Translations under genes and position numbers: made by a program
Shown here: positions 11,131 through 22,965 of the stretch, in pieces
Numbering within the stretch: the stretch's first letter is position 1
Layout of the letters: each line of letters starts with the position of its first letter
Source: Cinclus cinclus
Lineage: Eukaryota > Chordata > Aves > Passeriformes > Cinclidae
NCBI RefSeq assembly: GCF_963662255.1
Contig: NC_085053.1
Location: 3,887,718-3,951,717 of the forward strand
Direction: 5' to 3'
DNA length: 64,000 nt
The notes under the pieces: generated by a model
Database searches by the model: none
The model's input: only the letters and a program-made list of their open reading frames with translations
What the model was told of the DNA's origin: nothing

Positions 11131-12278
11131 TGTGGTTGTGTGGAGGTGGAATTAGGCAGCAGTGAAACAGTACTGATCACATTTCCTTCACCGTGGCAGA
11201 AGGCCATGGGCAGTGGGGCCAGAGACAGCTGGGATGGGCAAAGCAAAAAGTTGCTCATTGTTTCCCAAGTGATGGTCCCAAAAGAAAGGTGGATGTGTCT
11301 GAAAGGGACTCATGACAGTTACTGCATCTCTTGTACCTGCTGAAAAACATTTGCATGGAGAGATGTCTTTGTTTCAAGAAATAAGAAAGCTGGGCAGCTT
11401 GCAGGCCGTGTGCTTGCCTTCTCCCTGGCGTCCCCATGCTTGGCAGTGCCTTTACTTTTGCAGAAGAAGTGTGGATTTGTTTTTTAACTCTTGCTGCTCT
11501 GTGAAAGAGAGCAACCAGAGAATGAATAGTTTGGGATTTTGCAGGTAGGCAGGGGGTGGACACCAGTCCTCTTTAATCTTGGGTGCTGAAGGTGATCAGA
11601 GCTTTTCATATAGACCTTTATCTGTTGGCAACTTAATTAACTAATGGTCCCAGAAAGCTCTTACAGAACAATTGATTTTATTCACTTCAATATCGTTATC
11701 TCTCTCCTATTGGCACCTGGGCAGTTGTGCAGACTTTTTTGGGTGAAAGCTGGTCATGGCTTCCTTTCCCAACCCTCTTTTTTTATCTGTAGGTTTTTTT
11801 ATTACAGATTTAGGTTTAGAGAGAATTAAATCCTCTCTGTCTGTGGCTGCGTGGGGGGAGCACGTGGCTGCAGCTGTAACAGCCTTAGAGTATGAATGGC
11901 ACAGGGCAAAGGAAACATGATCAGCATTGTTTCATTGCTGCCTTGCCTCACTGTCTGTGTTCCCCACCTGACCTGAGGACACACGTGAGAGCAATACAGG
12001 ATATTCAGCCCCTCCTCACATTGTGTCTTTTCTTTGCCTCTGGCCTGAACCTGGGTCTTCTGATTACCAGTTCTTGGAATTTTGCTGGTAGCCCTCGTGG
12101 TGATACATGTCACGTTGAACTCCCGTGTCGTGGGTGCATGTGACAGAGAGAATCACAGCCTTTATTTTAATAAAGCTTCATTCCTCTGCCTCCATAAAAA
12201 AAATATCTATGTAAGAAGATACAGCTGAGCCCTCGGGTCTAGATATGAGAAGGTAGAGGGAAGATCTCCCCCTGGGCT
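11131..12278. other. unique non-coding stretch
   Basis: Mixed-composition DNA with short frames on both strands and no recognised repeat. An AATAAA lies in the AT-rich segment near 12169-12174, but no upstream gene is evident, so it is not called as a polyadenylation site. Confidence 0.5.
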
Positions 12279-12304
12279 GTGTGTGTGTGTGTGTGTGTGT
12301 GTGT
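12279..12304. repeat. (GT)13 microsatellite
   Basis: Thirteen uninterrupted GT units. This is a common slippage-prone dinucleotide tract that may vary in length between individuals. Confidence 0.95.
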
Positions 12305-13473
12305 ATTAGAAGTGCTTTCCCAGTGCAGGGCTGTGGACTCCTGGGGTCGTTGGATTCTTTGAGACTTCTGTGATAGGGATTGCTGGGGTGAACTGGGATT
12401 TGTTGAGAATCGAAGGTGGCTGTGAAATAAAATATTACCTGAGTCCTCCTTCAGCTTCATACTGGGTTGGATTTTGCATCATCTTTGCCAAGGTCAGAAG
12501 AAATCCATAGTGGCAGCTAGAGCCAGAACAAACAGCTTTAAGACTTGATAGAAGTCTTCCTCTTTTCCCATCCCTCCAGCTTCCTTGGACATCTGGTCAT
12601 TCCCCCTTCCACCTACCCCTTAACTCAGCAGCTCATCACCCTGCCTGTCATGCACATCTTCCTCTGGTACCTCTGTCTGTCTCCATTCCCATCCTAAGGC
12701 ATCTGTGACTCTACTGGCATTGTGGCAGACTCCTTTCTGGGGTTGAGAGTGGTTGGGTCACCCCTTCCTGCGTGTGGTGCTCTGCAGTAGAGGGAGCTAC
12801 TCCTCTTTTTATTAAAACATAATCAGATAGGCCAGCACATATGGTGGCATCTCCATACAGATAATATTTTGATCCTTCAGACCTGGAAGTGAGAACCATC
12901 CCCTTTGCCTCCACAGATGCTGGGACCACCAAATTTGACTTTCTTGTATATTTTAGTCCCTTAATGGGGTCTTCTGGGCTGCTGGTGGCTGAGGAGGTGA
13001 TATTGCTTTGTTTGAAACCCACAAAAGGTCATTTAATCAGTTTGGCTTCCTGTATGGCTGGGCGAGAGCACCCCAGAAATCTAATGGGCTGCTTTCACAG
13101 GCAGCAGCTCATGCTTGATATTTATAGAGAAATGGTGCTTTGAAAAGACCCCGTTTTTCAGCCTCTCCTGCTGTTCTTTAGCTAGGGCTGAGCCTTGCTG
13201 ATAATAAGGGAAATGCAAACATGTCTTCACAGTAAAGACAAAAAAACCCTCCCCTTTGCTTTCCTTCCCATCTTGTCAGGAGCACCCTGCTGTGCCCCTC
13301 TGCTTTCTTCCCATCTCACAGAGGGAATGGATTCTCCTCTCCCTTGTACTCCTCACTAGAGCCTAGTTTGCTGAGCATGTCCATGCAGCCATACCATATC
13401 CCTTCTGCGGGCTTTTATTAGGAAGCAGAAAGCAAAGTGCAATGGTTTGGGGGGGGTGGGGAAGGAGGGGTTT
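12305..13473. other. unique non-coding stretch
   Basis: No gene or repeat family recognised. A G-rich run near 13449-13470 precedes the MIR trace. Frames at 12711-13143 overlap on opposite strands without domains. Confidence 0.55.
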
Positions 13474-13600
13474 GGAAGACCTGAGGTTAAGTCTCAGTTG
13501 TGTTTTGGATTTAGCGTACGGCTTTGGAAAAGTAATTCGTGTGCATCAGCTCTCTACCTGCAAGCATCAGTATAGTCTGATCGACTTCTTCAGCATTAAA
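13474..13600 (+). repeat. ancient MIR-like SINE fragment
   Basis: The block AGACCTGAGGTTAAGTCTCA at 13477-13496 resembles MIR 'agacctgggttcaagtctca'. It is followed in order by 'ctttggaaaagtaatt', matching 'ccttgggcaagtcactt', and 'catcagctctctacctgcaa', matching 'cctcagtttccccatctgtaaa'. The order supports a + strand copy. Divergence is high and the ends are approximate. Confidence 0.5.
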
Positions 13601-15530
13601 TGGTAGTTATATGTTGCTTTTAACCATATTCCACCCACAGAAGAAAAGAAGTGGGTGTTGAAGCAAGGGTCACTTTGAAGCTGAGCCTCAGCCGTTTGTA
13701 TTTCTCAGGTACTTTCAGTAATATGACCCATGCTTTATGTTTCAGGCTGCAAATACTGCAAAAGGCTATTTTAAGCCCTGGTAGCTTTAATTGAGATCCA
13801 GGCTCCCAACAGTCCTTGCAAAATGAGCGTGACACCCTGCACTCTCTTGTTCTAGTGAAAAAAAATGGGTTTCTTAAGCTTTTTGACTGTGTTTTGGATA
13901 GATGTTTGTGGTCTGAGAAAGGACTGTAGTCACTGAAAGAACTGGGGCTCTGGCTCTGCAGGACTCTTCAGATGTGTCAAAATTCTGATTTCATTTTCTC
14001 TCTGGAAAATCACTGGCCATATAAGAAACTCAGATGAGAAGATGCTTGGTTAAAAACTCGAGGGATGCTCCATGGCAAACCCATGGGAGGATCCATTTCC
14101 CAAGTTTCCTTCTGTCTGCAGGGGTTATTAAGAGATTCATTTATTCTGCTTGAAGCCTCCAGCTTTATAAGCATAGGCTCTTCTCTTCAGCTGAGTTGAG
14201 AAGAACAACATTTGAATTCCTTTGGGACTGAAGCTGTCTGTCTCTATCATTTGGTTTAGGAGTGTAGTAGAGGGGAGGGGAGAAAGCCAGGAGAGCACCA
14301 AAAGGGTCTTGGTTTGTACTGGACTAGGAAAACCTGCATCATGGTGAGGATGGGTAAAAAATGTCACGATTAAATGTGTGCTGCTGCAGCATAGAAAGAT
14401 TATCCCCATTAGAGCTCTTAGTGCAGCATCCCTGGTGTAGGTGTGTGGATGAGGATGGGCCTGAGAATAGGACTGGGCTTTTAGGCTTAGCTAAACTAAT
14501 TGTCTTTGGAAGGTGTGGACAACAGGCTGCTTTCCCTGGGCTGTGGCAACACTCAGAAGAACATGGTGACATTTCTGAGGCCTCTGAATGTCACTGGTGT
14601 GTTGAAGATGTCTTTGGGCTCATGGCTGAGAGATGGGAACCCCGCAGTTTCTGAGAGGTTGCAGAACTGAGGCTGGAGAAAACATGTGGGATGGCTTCTC
14701 TGTCTGTTTTCATTTTCCTGTGCGAAACTCAGGAAGATTCAAATACTCACGGACCTGTTCAGTTCTGAGGCCTCAGGCAGTCTGTAGCTGGTGGGGTCAC
14801 TTTCACCCTGCCATGGATTGGAAGGCTTTCACTCCCTCCTGCACACGGATCGAAGGGTTCTGCTCCCTGGCTTGTTAGACAGAATGACTGCAGTTGATGT
14901 GAGAGAGCAAGAAATCATCTCTGTAAAGCTGTCCAGGAAGCCTTGAATTCAGGTACAAGCCTCATGTTTACAAGAACATGAACGGAACCATGGAAACTAA
15001 ATATGGGTCAGAGCACTGCAAATAGAAAAAAAAAGAGGGATTGCAGAGTTACACTAATTTCTCTGCCTTTTGATTTGATGTGGTGGTTTCAAAACTGCCT
15101 GAGGTCCTAGACTCTGAAGGAGGCTTTGGGATCCATAGGCATAAGGAATATTTTTGGGAAGGCAGCTGGCAGAAGACTTCGTTTAAGAACCTGTTCCACG
15201 AGGGTCATGCTGCTCAGTGGTACCTAAGATGCACTGGCTGTGACATTCCCATTGAGCCCCAAGGGAGATCAGGTACCTGGAGGGGAATGAAGAGCTTCAC
15301 GTGCATTGTTGACATGGAACTTAAACTTTGCTTCCGTCTGTTCCCTTGTTTAGAGGATTACCCTGTGGAGCTCTGCATGCCCTCCTGGGCCTGTCGCAAT
15401 GATTCAGCTGCTCTGCAGTCCTCAGCTTCATCACGGGGAAACTTCTTCACCTAGCTGCTGCCAGCATGCTTTTGGCGACCCTGGGTGTCCTGTCAGCTGT
15501 TACAGGCCATTAAAGGATTTGTTTCTCGGT
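13601..15530. other. unique non-coding stretch
   Basis: No repeat or gene recognised. A frame of 124 codons at 15080-15454 lies in otherwise ordinary sequence, without splice-site framing or a known motif, and is treated as chance. Confidence 0.5.
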
Positions 15531-15780
15531 GTATGAAAAGGCTTAATTCAATTCTCATTCTCTCCTGGCATTCCTCGGAGGTGAGTGCGTCCCCTCAGCA
15601 TGAATCCTCCAATGCCGCTAATTGACTTGAAAGTAGCTCCTGTCTCCTTGGAAATGTCACCCAGCCCTTTTCAAGTGCAATTCCAGGCAATCAGGATCAA
15701 TATGTTTCTTTAGCTAAGGGTATTAGCACATGACTGACAGCCCTGCGGCATTAGCTTATTCATATGGACTTTCAGATGCT
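15531..15780. promoter_or_regulatory. putative conserved regulatory island
   Basis: Repeat-free balanced sequence including 'ggcttaattcaattctcattc', 'ccgctaattgacttgaa', 'tagctaagggtattagc' and 'ggcattagcttattcatatgg', with CTAATTG near 15617. This motif-rich but non-repetitive texture resembles vertebrate conserved non-coding elements. No conservation data are available. Confidence 0.35.
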
Positions 15781-17119
15781 CATTTTTCTTCCCTGTCTCA
15801 GCTCCAGTCCCAGTAAGGAGGGACAGAGCTTGGAGCAGAGCCATACCCTGAGCTGCAGTTGTTCCCAGAGCACTGGTGGGTACTGGGCTGGCTCTCTCAT
15901 ATCTGCCCCAAATCCATGGGCTGTTGTCATTCCCTGTCTCTCATGTGAAGTCCAACTGCATTGCCCCATCCCCTTGCTCATCACATCGTGGCCTCGAGGT
16001 GTTCCAGAAAGGACAGGGCTGGATTTCTCTGCTTGTGTTAATCAGCGTGGCACTTCGTTTGATTAAAGTAAAGGTGTCAACATATTTTGGCAGCACCTTT
16101 GCACAGAGAATACCGTCAGTGTGGCTGTCCCTCCTCAGATCACTGCCCTCTTGTGCTCCCGGGGAGGCTGCAGTCAGCAGCAGAGGACTCCCCTTTCTTT
16201 CCTCATCGTGTGGCAATTTTGGGGTGGTCCCAGGGCCCAAAACATTTGGGGTTTTCACTGTCTTCCATGAATTAGACATTCTTCTTTCTTGCCTCAAAAA
16301 TGTGAATTCATCTTCCCAGCACCTCTGAGGAAGGGGCGTGCTGCTCTCTCTCCTTAGAGACAGGGGTGAGAGCACTGGAAAATGAATTTAGAGGAGCTTG
16401 CAAAAGCACTTGAGACAGTGAATTTAATCTGAGTCCAGGTGCCCTCTGCTTTCCTTGCCTCTCCTTTAATAAGGCTGCCACAGCTGATGCATCCACTCTG
16501 CTCCCCTGGAGAGACCTCCCATCCCTTGTGCACCCCAACTTTCCTTGGGAAGGAGAGGGGAACTCACCCCCTTCTTTGGGAAATGCTCAGAAGTCTTAAA
16601 AGCAACAAGTCAGGAACAGATCATAGAATATTTCATGTTTTCAAAGGCAGAAGCTGAGTTGCTGAGAGACCAAAAGCCATGTCCTAGGTGAGATGACATT
16701 TCTCAGGCTTGGTTCTTCTGGGTCCCTGCCACCCTGCTAGCAAGCAGTGCTCCCAGCTCTCCCAGACAGCGTGTTAGAGCTGCAGGGAAAATGAAGCTAA
16801 CTCCCAAAGAGCAAACACTAACATACAGAAGGATGAGGTATGCTGCACTGGAGTACTGAGAAAATTCTGGGGACTTCTCTGCCATGCTGTGAATTTGAGT
16901 GCAGGGCTGGTAATGGCACATCATCTGCCCCCACCTGGGATTTGTAACTGCTACAGAAGCAGAGGTGGGGAATCTGTCAGGGAGCTGCTGAGAGCACGAT
17001 CCCCAATGGCACATCAAGAGAGAAATGAGAGCCTGGAAGTTTTAATCTGTGAGTCTGCCTGGATACCTGCAGGTGTGTTAGCTTTTTGTGTCCTCTGGAA
17101 TTAGTCAGTAAGGAGTTAA
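15781..17119. other. unique non-coding stretch
   Basis: Frames of 150 and 144 codons overlap on opposite strands at 15876-16375, which argues for composition-driven chance. A TCATAGAATATTTCATG block at 16620-16636 recalls a CR1 start but has no following CR1 sequence. A CACTTCGTTTGATTAAAG block lies near 16050. Nothing else was recognised. Confidence 0.5.
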
Positions 17120-17290
17120 GTTGCGTGCCCTGCGAGACAGCCAGAACGAGTGCATCCGAAACTTCGGCAATCAGAGGCAAAGCAACAATTATTAACGCCT
17201 CGGAGTTTAATGTGGCAGATCACTTACACCCCCAGTTAGATTGTGTGTTCAGTTCTAGAGCCCTCGGAGTTGTCAGTCAGCAGGTCCATA
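17120..17290. promoter_or_regulatory. putative regulatory island with CpGs
   Basis: It has more CpG dinucleotides than its surroundings (GCGTG, GCGAG, AACGAG, ATCCG, TTCGG, AACGCC, CTCGG). It also has AACAATTATTAACG near 17183, a homeobox/SOX-like cluster. No repeat or stable coding signal is seen. It may be an enhancer core; this rests on composition. Confidence 0.35.
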
Positions 17291-19220
17291 GATCATGGCA
17301 ACCTTAGCATCCTGTCAAGGGGTTTCTCTCCATCAGGGATAATGAGCATCTCCCACTGGTTTCTTCCCATCATTCATTTGAGGTCCAGAAGTTCATCATG
17401 CAAATGACAAACTGTGTTAATTTTCTGCAAATAATTCCTCCAGATGTCCACAGGATTCCAGCATTCCTTGCCCAGAACGATGAAATATGTTTGTCTTCCT
17501 CCCCATAATTCATCACCAGGCCCACAAATCTCCCCAAAGCCTCTATAAACAAAGCAGGATGCAGAGTGCAGAGGATAATAGTTCACTGCAAAAAAGTCTC
17601 TGGGTGTCTCTGTGCTCCACACAAGAAAAGGAGTGGTGGAAGAGGTCCAGAAGTTTCTTCTCATGTGAGCTGAATTTGACTGCATGTGTTCTTGCAAATA
17701 CAGTGAGTCTGAGCCATGCCTCACACAAGCATAAGTCATTGTGGGAGGAGAAACTCAGGAGGAATTCTTATGGGTTTGAAATTCAAGTCTGTCATTCTGG
17801 GATGGCTTGATCTGGAGTGAAACCTCCTGCAAAACATATCTACATCACTAGGGAACTTTCCAGGAGACCCACACTTTATCATGGATGTGCATCATGCTGT
17901 GTTTTCTGATGAGTACTAAAGCAATTAGCCAGAGTTTGGTTTCTCCAAGCAGTCTCTCAACTCACTGGATTCCAGATCCAAGCAAAAATACATGAGGAGC
18001 TGAATTTCAGGTAGATTTGGGTCACAGATCACAAGAAGTTTTTGTCTTGGATGAATTTGAAGATATGATGCAGGAATTGGCTCCAGCTAGTGTATCTGGC
18101 TGGGAATAGGGCAGACCCATGGTAAGGCAGACAAAAAAAATTACTGTATTTTTGACTCAGGCAAGAGGTCATCAGGCAGCTAGAAGCCAAATCCAAGGAG
18201 GGTGGTTCAAATCCCGGACTCTTTCCTATGTTCCAAGTAAAGTTTAGAAGAATTTGGGGGTACCTATCTTGGCCTCAAGCTTGAAAAGCTTCTGTACTTG
18301 AGATTTCTTTGGTTGGATTTGCATAAATGTATGTATCGTTTTATTTAATTTGACATGAACAAAAACGAGGACATCCCAAAACTCTTCCTCTCTGGCTTCT
18401 GAGAACACCCAACCATGTGCTCCTGCCTTACCTTGGAACCCAAAGACTGCTAGAGCCAGCCTTGGGGCTCAATCCTGAGCTCCAACATGGATATGGCCTG
18501 ACCTGGAGACACATCAAGGAGAGTCACCAGCTCAGAGTGAAGCTTGTGTGTGCTGGAGGAGAGAGCATCCCAAGCTCTGGAAGGTCCTGTGAGGGCCCAA
18601 GGCCCCTCTTGCCAATGGCACAGCAGGCCAGTGTGTGGTGGGTGTGTCACCTGACAGAGAGCAGGTAGGCTGTGTTGCCGTGCTCTTCTCTTCCATTTCC
18701 TACCACGCTGAACAGGCCCAGCTTTGCTGTGGATTTTTCCTCTCCATTTACCAGCTCCTGGCAGCCCTGGAAGCCTCTGCAGCTGCTCTCTCCCTCACTG
18801 GCCTTTTCACACTGGAAGGGTTTTTAAAGGTCCCTTTAAGCAGCAGCTGCTGTGTGGCTTTTTGGTTTTGTGGTGTTTTTTATGATGGGCTGGAAATTAA
18901 TTTCTTTTTCACTGGCGTTGGACTATCCATTCCCCATGTCACAGTGCAGAATGAGCTCGTAACTCTCTTGACTGCCTCATGGCTGAGTTATGGGGTCTTC
19001 TGCAGTGTAGCCCAAAGGGTTTAATTTAACAGCAGATGTTGGAGGAAAACAATGGAGTTCTGACAACTGTCTAATGCTTTTGCTGTCGGTGCACTTGGAA
19101 AATTTTCCTTAATATTTGACTGAAAGGTTCCTTGTTTAAAATTAAGCTCAGGACTTCTTGTCCTTTCCACAGATGGGGAAAAGTGGATGGTTTTTATTTT
19201 TTCCCCCCCTTCTCTTTTTG
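17291..19220. other. unique non-coding stretch
   Basis: Includes an octamer-like ATGCAAAT at 17398-17405 and 'ctgtgttaattttctgcaaataattcc' at 17411-17437, which may extend the island to the left. Frames at 17374-17810 overlap on both strands. No gene or repeat recognised at 17820-19220. Confidence 0.5.
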
Positions 19221-19440
19221 TTTGAAGATTGTAACCATGTTTCCATCCTCTCTAGACTGAGCATTGCAAACACTTTCCACCCCTCCTTGCCAACTGTCTC
19301 CTATAGATTTCCAGTCACTGTGGTCTGTCTCTCTTGGACTGTCTCCAATTGTTCACACTGTCTGGAAGATCAGCATCCCAAACTGGACAACACATTCCAG
19401 CTGAGTCTTTACCAGTGCAGAAGGCACACGAGGGTAACTT
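19221..19440 (-). mobile_element. ancient diverged CR1/L3-like LINE fragment
   Basis: The + strand matches the reverse complement of old CR1 ORF2 in order. It shows 'tgaagattgtaaccatgtttcc', 'ctctctagactgagcattgcaaacac', 'cttggactgtctccaattgttcacac', 'ccaaactggacaacacattccagctgag' and 'accagtgcagaa'. The last blocks correspond to 'cccagaactggacacaatactccagatgag' and 'accagtgcagag'. No frame is preserved. It is an old relic, comparable in decay to the 9.4 kb fragment. Confidence 0.65.
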
Positions 19441-20135
19441 GGACTACTTGCACATGATATCTTTTCTGTGCTCTCATCTTGGTTGCCCTTGGCACGATCT
19501 TGAACCTGTCTTGGGTAAGTGGGGTGAAGTGCTTTGGTTGCTGTCTGGGCCACCTGTGGTGGTCTCCTTGTCACCACATACGGACACTAATAAGGCCATC
19601 TGCCATAGGAACCTGTGTCTCGGATCATGGATGCTCGGGTGAGCTAATGTAAAAGGACAAAAGATGCCTGCTGCTTGCAGGAGCTGGAGCTCATTAACCC
19701 CCCTGCAGATGCTCCTCCATGTACTTTCCTTCATGAGACTATTCACAGGCTGGTTTAATGTGCCTATTAATGGTGAAATTGGTGGGGTTGTGTCCACTGG
19801 AGTGTTCTTCTCAGAGAACTGTGGAGGAGCCATGGGGAAAGAAACAAAGTCCTTAATTTTTCCTCATTCCTAACTCTGCCTTTTTGTATTTTCCCCTTAC
19901 AACCATTAGCAGACTTTACATTTTCTTAAGACCCAGCTCATTTTTGGTGCCCTTAATGAGTAAATAACATCTTAAAAGCACTGTCCCATGGCTTTGTCTC
20001 TCACAGGGCAGCACCTGTAGTATTTGCTCAGTTGAATGGTCACTGGTTTTTCATAACTTGCATGGAGGACATGGTATGGATCCAAGTGCAGTTCAGGAGC
20101 TGGGCTTTTCCACAGGGGTGATGGTAAACTAATAG
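19441..20135. other. unique non-coding stretch
   Basis: Mixed DNA between two CR1 relics. AT-balanced sequence at 19880-20000 has CCATTAGCAG and CCTTAATGAGTAAATAACAT and could be a small conserved element. No gene recognised. Confidence 0.45.
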
Positions 20136-20545
20136 AATTCATTATGTTGGGAAAGACCTCTTAGATCATCAAGTCCAACCATTAACCAAGCGGTACAAAG
20201 CCCCCAGATGTCTTGTGCACTAAACTATGTCCCCAAGTGCCACATCCACAGGTTTTTTGGAACGCTTCTAGGGATGGTGATTCCACCACTTTCCTGGTTT
20301 TCCTGTTTCAGTGCTTAAACACCCCTTCAGTGAAGAAATTTCTCCTAATATCCAATCTACACCTTCCTTGGCACAACTTGAGGCTGCTTCCTCTTGCCCC
20401 ATCCTTATTCCCTGGGGACAGATCTTAACCCCTACTTGTTAACAGCATCCTGTCAGGGAATTGTGGAGAGTGAGGACATCCCCCTGGGATCCCAGTTAAA
20501 CAGCCCCAGCTGCCTCAGCTGCTCCTCACTGGTCTTGTTCCTCCT
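20136..20545 (-). mobile_element. CR1 LINE fragment, 3' end and end of ORF2
   Basis: Starts at the element's 3' terminus ('gttgggaaagacctcttagatcatcaagtccaacc') and runs leftward-to-5' through several CR1 blocks: 'gggatggtgattccacc', 'cagtgaagaaatttctcctaatatccaatcta', 'tggcacaacttgaggctgcttcctcttg' and 'cagctgcctcagctgctcctcac'. About 400 bp remain, 5'-truncated, with many substitutions. The reverse-transcriptase-side frame is broken. This is one of the two longest CR1 copies in the window. Confidence 0.85.
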
Positions 20546-21194
20546 TCTTGACTTTGGGGTGTGGAGAGCAAAGCTGAGGCATTAGTTGTGAAGCAGGATG
20601 GCAAATAAGAGTCATGAACAAGAGAGGATTTGATATGGTTGCTTGTAGGCCAGCCTGGCTGGAAGTTGAAGGATGGATGGGTCCAGCCAACAGCTGGAAA
20701 AGCTGAGTAGGAGCCCCCGACCTCCTGAGGAAAGGAGGGACTGAGATCTTTGAGTTGTTCTCCTCCTGTTCAGGACTGGGCCTAAAACAGAGCGTGGATC
20801 TGACACACCCTGGAGACCTTACAGAATTGTAGCAGTAGGGATGGAAATGGAGATGTATTGTGAGGGTCTGGAGTTACAACTCCTCAGGGGATGCTTGTGT
20901 AACACCTGTCTTGGTGAAAATGAACAGGGAACCTGTGAAATCCCTCTCGTTTCTCAGGAGTTCACCCCCAGCTGGGTAAAGAAGTCAGGATAACTGGCTT
21001 GTCTTGCCTTTAGCAGTGTATTTGAGGCAATCATCTATTTCTGGCACCAGCTGGACACTGTTTGCAGTCCAAATACTGTCAGGTTTTGTGGGACAGCCCC
21101 TGTCTCTGCCTCAAACTCATCTCCTGGAGTCAGGCAATTAGAGGAGACTCTTTTTTATCTAAGTGCTTTTTGTTTTGCTTTCTAATCTATGCAG
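20546..21194. other. unique non-coding stretch
   Basis: No gene or repeat recognised until the polypyrimidine tract at 21166-21194 that precedes the microexon candidate. Confidence 0.5.
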
Positions 21195-21221
21195 GGAAGC
21201 TGGCAGATATCATCTTGAAAG
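21195..21221 (+). other. possible 27-nt microexon
   Basis: A pyrimidine-rich acceptor (TTTGCTTTCTAATCTATGCAG) ends at 21194 and a good donor (AAAG then GTGAGG) starts at 21222. The enclosed 27 nt keep a multiple of three. One frame reads K-L-A-D-I-I-L-K with two leading bases and one trailing base, a symmetric phase-1 exon. A UGC just before the AG, as here, is a known feature of SRRM4-dependent neural microexons. There is no parent gene evidence in the window, so this could be coincidence. Confidence 0.2.
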
Positions 21222-21689
21222 GTGAGGAAAATGGAGCCAACATTCTGTATTCCAGAAATCTCATTGTTTTCCAACTAATATCCTGATTTTGCATGCTTGG
21301 GGTTTGGCAGTGGTGCAAGGGTCATTGCTGAACAAAGCAGAAGCAGGCCCAACCTGGAGAAGCCTGCCTGGGTAAAATATTTTTTTTTCTAAAAGTGGAA
21401 AACATGAATTCTCTGGGTCATGTCAAGGAATGAGGCCTTGTGGGTAATTTCCCTTTGGCTCTGACTTGATGAAAGCTTTTACAAAAGGAAAAAGTGTGTT
21501 TTAAGAAGTTACTTGATACTTATCTGTCCAGAGTGCTTTTCCCAGGCTGGATTTGGGGAGGGATTATCTCAGATTTTCATTTAGTTCTGAAATCCTGGGT
21601 ATTGGTTTTATAAACTAAAACCCCTTCGCAGCAGGTTGCTTGTTCTATCTTGTTGTTTTAGCTTGATGCCTAGGAAGGAATTTAAATTT
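21222..21689. other. unique non-coding stretch
   Basis: AT-leaning DNA with a T-run near 21380. No repeat or gene recognised. Confidence 0.5.
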
Positions 21690-21945
21690 CGTGAATGTAT
21701 GGGGCCTGCACCTCACTGGGGTAAATCAGCAACATTCAAATATTTAAAGGCAGATGCATCAATACTGGCAGCTGAGGATCTGGCTTACTTTGATTAAAAT
21801 CTGATCAAGATTACTCAGCCTTGCCAAGGGACTTGGATTACCAGTCTATAAAAAGAAGAGGAGGAGACGACATTAAATACAAAAATAATCCAATGAAGGA
21901 CGTTAAGCTAAACTCATTGCAAATTGAACAATAATGAAAACATCC
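21690..21945. promoter_or_regulatory. putative conserved regulatory island
   Basis: Repeat-free and AT-balanced. It carries CAGATGCATC near 21750, a TCF/LEF-type CTTTGAT at 21788-21794, TGATCAAG near 21802, TAAAAAGAAGAGGAGGAG, and SOX-like ACAAT at 21928-21932 within 'ttgaacaataatga'. It lacks an open frame of note. The density of developmental factor motifs in non-repetitive DNA is enhancer-like. No conservation test was possible. Confidence 0.4.
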
Positions 21946-22560
21946 TCCTTAAGCAGGTGGAGGGCAGCAGGGCTTGCAGGCAAGCAGGGGGCTTGGAGCT
22001 GGGGTTGAGGTAGAAGTGTTGCCCTGGGGTTTCTCATGGGCATGGCCTTGTCTTTTAAAGGCAGATTTTTTCAAAGGAGGGCCTTGCTCATTAAAAAAGC
22101 CCCACGGAAGCACTGGGGGAGGAGATGTGGGTGACAAATCCTTTGGAAAATCCTTGCCTCTGCTTCCTCAGGAGACCTGGGCTAGTGCCAAATCTCACTA
22201 GCAAAGAGGTGATTGAAGCTGAGGAACAGAAAATCAACTCTCTTACAGATTGCAGAATGTGAAATGTGCTTTTGTCTTTAGGGCTTCTTACAGGGGTTGA
22301 ATTTCAACTCTTCCCTTCTATCACAACATTTTTTCACCCTGGTACTTCATTACATTTTAAATATAAAGCATATTCAAGGAACATTATTATGCCATGGGAT
22401 TAGGCTTGATAGCCAGTGACTGATGGGGACACTGCACCAATCTCATTGCTTGCTGAGCCATTTCAGGAGTCTGTCCAACCGTTTGGCACGTGTCTAGATT
22501 TCCCAAGATTTCTTATGCTTATGGTCTGATGGGAAGTGTCCCTGCCTATGACATAGGCTT
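21946..22560. other. unique non-coding stretch
   Basis: Purine-rich at 21955-22020, otherwise mixed. AT-rich near 22330-22390. No gene or repeat recognised. Confidence 0.5.
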
Positions 22561-22612
22561 GAAACTAGGTGATCTTTAAGGTCCCTTCCAACCCAAACCA
22601 TGATTCCCTGTG
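22561..22612 (+). mobile_element. CR1 LINE 3' end, short fragment
   Basis: GAAACTAGGTGATCTTTAAG followed by 'gtcccttccaacccaaaccatgattccctg' is the CR1 3' terminus in sense orientation, ending in degenerate ATTCTATG-type octamers. Only about 50 bp remain. Confidence 0.85.
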
Positions 22613-22965
22613 CTCCTGTGAAGTGCTGTAGCTATTAGTAGGGCAGGCACACTTAGGTCCTAAACTTGTTGCTTTTTGAAGCCCCCAAATCCCACTGAGG
22701 TCAGCAGATCTTTCCCTCCTCTTTATGAAGCATCCTGGCTTGCTGGAATGGGAAGAAAGCACATCCCTTGGTGATCTCTGTAGAAGATATGTGAGTGGAA
22801 GGAGATCTTTTGGAGTTGCAAGACTTAACTGTCCTTTTAACAGGCCCTTGATCATCCCCAGTGAGCAGGATGCATGGAGAGGTGGCTGGTCTGAGACTGG
22901 AAGATGATTTGAGTCAGAAGACTCCGAGAAGCTGGCAAGTGGGGCTGAGTGGCCTTAAAATAGTC
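22613..22965. other. unique stretch between two opposed CR1 ends
   Basis: About 350 bp of unique DNA separating a + strand CR1 3' end from a minus strand CR1 3' end, so the two 3' ends face each other. No gene recognised. Confidence 0.5.

Noticed and set aside
12169..12174. AATAAA as a polyadenylation signal
   Set aside because: No upstream gene evidence; AATAAA is common in AT-rich DNA.
16620..16640. TCATAGAATATTTCATG resembling a CR1 start
   Set aside because: Following sequence does not match CR1; too short to support.
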